From: Gemmatimonadota bacterium
GTDB lineage: Bacteria; Gemmatimonadota; Gemmatimonadetes; Gemmatimonadales; GWC2-71-9
DNA length: 10,315 bases
Assembly (NCBI GenBank): GCA_003220955.1
Contig: QHTW01000010.1
Coordinates: forward strand, 1-10,315
Direction: 5' to 3'
The position numbers were made by a program, and so were the translations under genes. Of this stretch, positions 6,770 through 10,315 are shown piece by piece. The notes under the pieces were generated by a model. The model saw nothing but the letters and a program-made list of their open reading frames with translations. It was not told where the DNA came from and searched no databases. Every line of letters starts with the position of its first letter. Positions within the stretch are counted from its first letter, which is position 1.

Positions 6770-6840
6770 GTCGCACGAAACAGCGTTGCCGGCTGTGGCC
6801 CCCTACCCCCAAAACGCGGCTCGGGGCACGTTTACGCGTC
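6770..6840. promoter_or_regulatory. Divergent intergenic region (recQ / prolyl oligopeptidase)
   Basis: These 71 bp separate two divergent start codons, so promoters for both transcription units are expected here or inside the gene starts. I see no good sigma-70 boxes on either strand and no inverted repeat that looks like an operator. The assignment rests on gene orientation only. Confidence 0.35.
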
Positions 6841-7035
6841 ATGACGCCTTTGCTCATGACCCTCATGCTCGCTCAGACGCTCACCTATCCGCCGACGCAC
6901 AAGAGTGACGTGGTCGATGATTACCACGGCACCAGAGTTGCCGACCCCTATCGCTGGCTCGAGGATGTGGACTCGCCCGAGACGCGCGCCTGGGTGGAGG
7001 CACAGAATCGCATCACGTTCGCATACCTTGAGTAG
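6841..7035 (+). CDS. 5' fragment of the prolyl oligopeptidase (64 aa)
   Basis: If the TAG at 7033-7035 is real and not suppressed, translation from the ATG at 6841 gives only a 64-residue peptide holding the putative signal region and the first helices of the S9A N-terminal domain. It has no catalytic residue and no obvious function alone. No good Shine-Dalgarno precedes the ATG. Confidence 0.5.
   Translation: MTPLLMTLMLAQTLTYPPTHKSDVVDDYHGTRVADPYRWLEDVDSPETRAWVEAQNRITFAYLE
7033..7035 (+). other. Premature amber codon in the prolyl oligopeptidase gene
   Basis: The codon reads TAG between GAG (Glu) and ATC (Ile). S9A relatives have a Gln at this place, so CAG to TAG is the minimal change. 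TAG also ends the amidohydrolase (1748-1750), this gene (8974-8976), the DUF1003 gene (9729-9731) and the zinc-ribbon gene (9730-9728), which argues against a genome-wide reassignment of TAG. Confidence 0.85.
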
Positions 7036-7161
7036 ATCCCGGAACGCGAGCGGATCCGGCGCCGTCTCACCGAGCTGTGGGACTATCCGAAATACGGCGC
7101 GCCGTTCAAGAAGGGTGGCCGCTACTTCTTCTTCAAGAACTCGGGACTGCAGAACCAGTCG

Positions 7162-8976
7162 GTGCTGTATTCGCAAAGCTCCCTGACGGCGCAGCCCGCG
7201 GTCCTGCTCGATCCCAACACCCTCTCGCCCGACGGCACGGTCGCGCTCTCGATCCTCGCGTTCACCGAAGACGGGCGCACGCTGGTCTACGGCACGTCGG
7301 GCAGCGGATCGGACTGGCAGGAATTTCGGGTCCGGGATGTATCGACGAAGCAGGACCGCAGCGATCATCTCAAGTGGATCAAGTTCTCGAGCGCGGCGTG
7401 GACGCATGACGGCGCCGGGTTTTTCTACAGCCGCTATCCCGAGCCGGCGGCCGGCGCCGATCCGCTGCTCCAGGTCAACCACGACCAGAAAGTCTATTAC
7501 CACAAGCTCGGCACCGATCAGACGGCCGACCGGCTGATCTACGAACGGCCCGATCATCCCGACTGGGGCTTTTCCGTGGAAGTCAGCGCCGACGGACGCT
7601 ACGCCGTCTACACCGTCTGGCTCGGGACCGACCGCCGCAATCGCATCTACTATCAGGACCTCGGCGATCCGCAACATCCGCGACTCGAGGCGGCGGTGGT
7701 CCGGCTGCTCGACGATTTCGATGCCTCGTACGGATTCGTGGGAAACACTGGCTCGGTCTTTTACTTTCAGACCGACAACAGAGCCCCGCGCAGCCGTATC
7801 ATCGCCGTCGACGTGCGCCGCCCCGAAGCGAGTCAGTGGAGAGAGCTCGTCCCACAGGCTCCGGATGTGATCGAGGGTTCGCAGATCGTCCACAACACGT
7901 TTGTCATTCGTTACCTCCACGACGCCTCCTCGCAGCTGCGTACCTACGCGCTGGATGGCAAGCCGCTCGGCGAGGTTCCGCTCCCCACGCTCGGCTCGAT
8001 CGTGCAGGTGACCGGCGAGCCGCGCGACACGGAGATGTTCTACGCGTTCACGTCGTTCCTCTATCCGACGACGGTCTTTCGCCACGACTTCACGACTGGC
8101 ACGTCGAGCGTGTTCAAGGCGCCGGAGATCTCGGTCGATCCGTCGAAGTACGAAACCGTCCAGGTGTTCTACACGAGCCAGGACGGCACTCGCGCGCCGA
8201 TGTTCTTGACGTACAAGGACGGATTGCGAAAGGATGGCGCGAACCCAACGTACCTCTACGGCTATGGCGGCTTCAACGTCAACATGACGCCGGGATTCTC
8301 CATTGGCGTGCTGGCGTGGCTGGAGATGGGCGGCGTATTCGCACAGGCCGTGCTGCGGGGCGGATCGGAATATGGAGAGGAATGGCATCAAGCCGGCATG
8401 CTCGACCGCAAGCAGAACGTGTTCGACGACTTCATCGCCGCGGCCGAGTATCTGATCGCAGAGCGCTACACCTCACCGCCGAAGCTGGCGATCGGCGGCG
8501 GCTCGAACGGCGGGTTGCTGGTCGGCGCCGTGCTCAATCAGCGGCCCGAGCTGTTCGGTGCAGCGCTGCCGGCGGTCGGCGTGATGGACATGCTGCGCTT
8601 CCACAAATTCACGATCGGCTGGGCCTGGGTCACGGAGTACGGTTCAGCCGACAGCGTGGGGCATTTTCCATTTCTGTATCGCTATTCGCCGATCCATAAT
8701 ATCAAGCCCGGGGCGCACTATCCGCCGACGTTGATCACGACCGCCGATCACGATGACCGGGTCGTGCCCGGCCATTCGTTCAAGTACGCGGCGACGCTGC
8801 AGGCCGCGCAGGGCGGGGCCGAGCCGGTGCTCATTCGGATCGAGACGAAGGCTGGTCACGGCGCTGGAAAGCCGACTGCGAAGGTCATCGAGGAGCAGAC
8901 CGACCGCTGGGCGTTCCTCGTTCACAACTTGCATATGCACTTACCCGCTGAAGCGCCGACGCCCGCGCGGCCCTAG
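7162..8976 (+). CDS. 3' fragment of the prolyl oligopeptidase with intact catalytic domain
   Basis: This is the open frame after the premature stop, from its first possible start, GTG at 7162. It encodes up to 604 residues: most of the beta-propeller and the whole hydrolase domain with Ser, Asp and His of the triad. It lacks the signal region and about 107 N-terminal residues, which in S9A enzymes pack against the catalytic domain. No Shine-Dalgarno precedes the GTG, so independent translation is doubtful. It should be read as part of the 6841-8976 gene. Confidence 0.6.
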   Translation: MLYSQSSLTAQPAVLLDPNTLSPDGTVALSILAFTEDGRTLVYGTSGSGSDWQEFRVRDVSTKQDRSDHLKWIKFSSAAWTHDGAGFFYSRYPEPAAGADPLLQVNHDQKVYYHKLGTDQTADRLIYERPDHPDWGFSVEVSADGRYAVYTVWLGTDRRNRIYYQDLGDPQHPRLEAAVVRLLDDFDASYGFVGNTGSVFYFQTDNRAPRSRIIAVDVRRPEASQWRELVPQAPDVIEGSQIVHNTFVIRYLHDASSQLRTYALDGKPLGEVPLPTLGSIVQVTGEPRDTEMFYAFTSFLYPTTVFRHDFTTGTSSVFKAPEISVDPSKYETVQVFYTSQDGTRAPMFLTYKDGLRKDGANPTYLYGYGGFNVNMTPGFSIGVLAWLEMGGVFAQAVLRGGSEYGEEWHQAGMLDRKQNVFDDFIAAAEYLIAERYTSPPKLAIGGGSNGGLLVGAVLNQRPELFGAALPAVGVMDMLRFHKFTIGWAWVTEYGSADSVGHFPFLYRYSPIHNIKPGAHYPPTLITTADHDDRVVPGHSFKYAATLQAAQGGAEPVLIRIETKAGHGAGKPTAKVIEEQTDRWAFLVHNLHMHLPAEAPTPARP

Positions 8977-8988
8977 GAGACCACCGCC

Positions 8989-9435
8989 ATGCCCAAAGTG
9001 ACGTGTTCGTTGTGCGACAGCGTGGTCGAAGGTCGCACGCTCGCCTCTCCCCAGAAACTGGAAAACCGGATCATCGATCTGATCAAGAAAGACCGCCCCG
9101 AATGGGAAGGAAAGCGCGGCATCTGCGCGAACTGTCTGGAGCAGTACCGCGCCAAGAAGTTCATCGGGTATCTCGAGGCGGAGTATCAGAAGCTGTCGGA
9201 GCTCGAGCACGCGGTGGTGTCGAAGGTCACGCGCCGGGGTCGGGTGAGCAAGCTCGTGCATCAGGATATGGACACACAGATGACGTTCGGCGAGCACGTG
9301 GCCGATCGGGTGGCGCAGTTTGGCGGGAGCTGGCGATTCATCACCCTGTTCGGAGGGATTCTCGTCGTCTGGATGGGGGTCAACGTTTGGGTGCTCGCCA
9401 GCCATCCGTTCGACCCGTATCCCTCATTCTTTTGA
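8989..9435 (+). CDS. DUF1003 protein, N-terminal reading frame (148 aa) ending at the frameshift
   Basis: As sequenced, translation from the ATG at 8989 stops at TGA 9433-9435 after 148 residues, keeping the zinc-finger-like region and the first membrane helix but losing the second helix and the cytoplasmic tail. It is unlikely to be a functional end point because the conserved family sequence resumes at once in the next frame. Confidence 0.55.
   Translation: MPKVTCSLCDSVVEGRTLASPQKLENRIIDLIKKDRPEWEGKRGICANCLEQYRAKKFIGYLEAEYQKLSELEHAVVSKVTRRGRVSKLVHQDMDTQMTFGEHVADRVAQFGGSWRFITLFGGILVVWMGVNVWVLASHPFDPYPSFF
9420..9435 (+). other. One-base deletion site in the DUF1003 gene
   Basis: The bases read CCC TCA TTC TTT TGA in the upstream frame. 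Adding one T beside 9424 gives CCC TTC ATT CTT TTG (PFILL), restoring the family motif FDPYPFILLNLVLS. The deletion lies beside short C and T runs, the kind of place where sequencing or replication slippage drops a base. Confidence 0.8.
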
Positions 9436-9727
9436 ATCTCGTGTTGTCCACGCTCGCGGCGCTCCAGGCGCCGGTGATCATGATGAGCCAGAACCGGCAG
9501 GCGCACAAAGACCGCATGCAGGCGAATCAGGACTACGAGATCAACTTGATGGCGGAGATCGAAATTCGGGACCTACACGATAAGCTGGATTCGTTGCGAT
9601 TCAAGCAGTGGCACGAGCTCTGGCACATTCAGAAGCGTCAAATCGAGCTGCTGGAGCATTTGTGCGAACGACAGGCGAATCCCGAGGCAAAGAAGCCGGT
9701 GCCGACGCCCTACGTCCCGCCGGAACT

Positions 9728-10045
9728 CTAGCTCGCGTCTTTCCAGTCGATCGGGTACGTCCTGCCGCATTCGTGACACTTCGCTTCCTTCTTCCCTTCA
9801 GGGACCACCGTGCGCGAATGGCATCCGGGACAGACGAGGTGGGGCTCGCGCACCACGCTCCAGCCGTTGGGCCGCTCGTTCCGAATCTCGAGATCGCCTT
9901 TCGGAATCCGAACCTCCACGTGGTGCACATCGAGGATCACATAGTCCTTCGGCGGACTCTCGACGACGCGATACCACGCGCCACGGCGGAGGCCCTGGCC
10001 TTCGGCGCGATTCCCGCGACTCCGTGCCCACCCGATGTCAGCCAT
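9728..10045 (-). CDS. Small zinc-ribbon protein of unknown function
   Basis: I do not recognise this 105-residue protein. Its C-terminal third has CPGC (C72, C75) and CHEC (C90, C93), spaced as in a zinc ribbon, so zinc binding is likely. The middle (AWYRVVESPPKDYVILDVHH, then VEVRIPKGDLEIRNERP) looks like a small beta-rich domain; the N-terminus is basic. No signal peptide or membrane segment is visible. The start is taken as ATG 10045 because GAGGG lies about 5 bases upstream and it overlaps the GroES-like stop by 8 bp; a longer frame to 10090 would run deep into that gene. The pairing suggests co-translation with the GroES-like protein. Its TAG stop (9730-9728) overlaps the TAG of the convergent DUF1003 gene in a shared CTAG. 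Confidence 0.75.
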   Translation of the reverse strand: MADIGWARSRGNRAEGQGLRRGAWYRVVESPPKDYVILDVHHVEVRIPKGDLEIRNERPNGWSVVREPHLVCPGCHSRTVVPEGKKEAKCHECGRTYPIDWKDAS

Positions 10046-10315
10046 GCGTCCCTCGTACGAGCACCAGAATGGCGGCCTGCGGCACGACAAGATACGTCTT
10101 CCCCTCGAACGTGATTTCGACCGCCGCCTTGCGGAAGAACAGCGCGTAGTCGCCGACCTCGGCCTGCATCGGCAGGTACTTCACCTCGGCGCCGCCGGCG
10201 TGTGTTTTCCACGGCTCGTCGTCCATGCTCGCGGGCTCGGCCATCGGGGTGCCAGGGCCGGTGGCGACGATCCGCCCGCCCTGCACCTGCCGGCCTTCGA
10301 TGGCGGACGGCGGTA
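10038..10315 (-). CDS. GroES-like co-chaperonin (C-terminal part; 5' end outside window)
   Basis: The 91 visible residues match the GroES (Cpn10) fold: GGRIVATGPGTP corresponds to the GxVxAVGPG strand, AEVGDYALFFRKAAVEITFE to the VGDxVLFxKYxGxEVxxDG strand, and GKTYLVVPQAAILVLVRG to the EYLIMREDDILAVL end. Between them lies a family-divergent stretch (AEPASMDDEPWKTHAGG). GroES caps GroEL-type chaperonins in the cytoplasm; the mobile loop that contacts GroEL lies off the window, so a working partner cannot be confirmed. The frame is open to the window edge, so the GTG at 10286 is not the start. It is followed by a zinc-ribbon gene overlapping by 8 bp instead of groEL, which suggests a divergent paralogue, not the housekeeping groES. 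Confidence 0.78.
   Translation of the reverse strand, partial: PPSAIEGRQVQGGRIVATGPGTPMAEPASMDDEPWKTHAGGAEVKYLPMQAEVGDYALFFRKAAVEITFEGKTYLVVPQAAILVLVRGTHG

Larger units (their letters stand above)
6841..8976 (+). pseudogene. Prolyl oligopeptidase (S9A) interrupted by an in-frame TAG
   Basis: Read through codon 65, this is a full-length (711-residue) prolyl oligopeptidase of family S9A, which cleaves short peptides after proline. It shows the N-terminal YPPTHKSDVVDDYHGTRVAD and DPYRWLEDV, a seven-bladed propeller region, and an alpha/beta-hydrolase domain with S555 in GGGSNGGLL, D638 in ADHDDRV and H673 in AGHGAGK, the complete triad; R640 matches the substrate-binding Arg. The TAG at 7033-7035 falls between AYLE and IPERERIR, where relatives normally have Gln, so one C-to-T change (CAG to TAG) explains it. 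The remaining frame is free of other lesions, which points to a recent mutation or a sequence error. The N-terminus MTPLLMTLMLAQ is hydrophobic and may be a short signal peptide, though it lacks basic residues. The next gene starts 12 bp downstream. Confidence 0.85.
8989..9731 (+). pseudogene. DUF1003 membrane protein with N-terminal zinc-finger cysteines, frameshifted
   Basis: The gene encodes a DUF1003-family protein split over two frames. The first frame (8989-9435) gives CSLC (C6, C9) and CANC (C46, C49), a likely zinc-binding pair, then FGEHVADRVAQFGGSW and a first membrane segment (FITLFGGILVVWMGVNVWVL), ending FDPYPSFF-stop. The second frame continues at about 9426 with ILLNLVLSTLAALQAPVIMM, the second membrane segment, then SQNRQAHKDR and a charged, coiled-coil-like tail to the TAG at 9731. 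Family members read FDPYPFILLNLVLS without a break, so one T is missing near 9424. No slippery heptamer is visible, so programmed frameshifting is unlikely. AGGAG overlaps the upstream TAG and lies 9 bases before the ATG, implying coupling to the peptidase gene. The function of DUF1003 is unknown. Confidence 0.85.

Noticed and set aside
5597..6844. 415-codon plus-strand open frame opposite recQ
   Set aside because: It is the antisense shadow of a protein with all RecQ motifs; its composition is Arg/Ala/His-rich with no recognisable domain.
6832..8391. 519-codon minus-strand open frame opposite the prolyl oligopeptidase
   Set aside because: It is long because of GC-rich codon structure; its composition is that of a shadow frame and the sense strand carries a conserved family sequence with a full catalytic triad.
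6841..8976. Programmed amber recoding (pyrrolysine or selenocysteine-like) at 7033
   Set aside because: Relatives have Gln there, no downstream element is visible, and TAG is used as an ordinary stop by neighbouring genes.
9420..9435. Programmed -1 frameshift in the DUF1003 gene
   Set aside because: The site does not fit an XXXYYYZ slippery heptamer in the right frame, and the combined protein would not regain the exact family motif without an added base.
10038..10286. GTG at 10286 as the start of the GroES-like gene
   Set aside because: The frame stays open with family-like sequence (PPSAIEGRQ) to the window edge, and a start there would remove the first strands and mobile loop of the fold.

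Overview
The window is GC-rich bacterial chromosomal DNA with short intergenic gaps. The mixture of genes (paired imidazolonepropionase-like amidohydrolases, an RNase G with a low-complexity insert, a secreted-type prolyl oligopeptidase, a divergent GroES-like protein) recalls Gemmatimonadota or a neighbouring soil phylum. That placement is an inference from gene style, not from a marker search. I see no phage, transposase, CRISPR, tRNA or rRNA.

Left end (1-1750, + strand): two tandem amidohydrolase genes joined by an ATGA overlap. The first is cut by the window edge and keeps metal-site motifs. The second has the same fold signatures but only one histidine in 402 residues, so it looks like a pseudoenzyme partner. 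A 28-bp perfect palindrome and a minus-strand intrinsic terminator fill the convergent gap (1751-1889).

Centre (1890-6769, - strand, read right to left): a short RecQ-type helicase, then an acyl-CoA dehydrogenase 12 bp downstream, a 194-bp gap, RNase G with a TTG start, a second copy of the same palindrome, then ribosomal protein genes rplU (bL21) and rpmA (bL27). The rng-rplU-rpmA order links rRNA/mRNA processing with 50S assembly. The helicase stops right after its helicase core.

Right part (6841-9731, + strand): a prolyl oligopeptidase gene and a DUF1003 membrane-protein gene, closely spaced and probably co-transcribed. Each carries one small lesion: an in-frame TAG where a Gln codon is expected (7033-7035), and a one-base deletion near 9424. 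Everything downstream of both lesions stays well conserved, so they are either very recent mutations or sequence errors. TAG is the normal stop of four genes here, so general amber recoding is unlikely.

Right end (9728-10315, - strand): a GroES-like co-chaperonin gene running off the window, overlapping by 8 bp a small zinc-ribbon protein gene of unknown function. The last gene meets the DUF1003 gene tail to tail on a shared CTAG.

No clearly new multi-gene system is evident. The most distinctive items are the histidine-free amidohydrolase partner, the two identical palindromes bracketing rplU-rpmA, the minimal RecQ with an altered aromatic-rich loop, the two adjacent lesions, and the GroES-like/zinc-ribbon pair.
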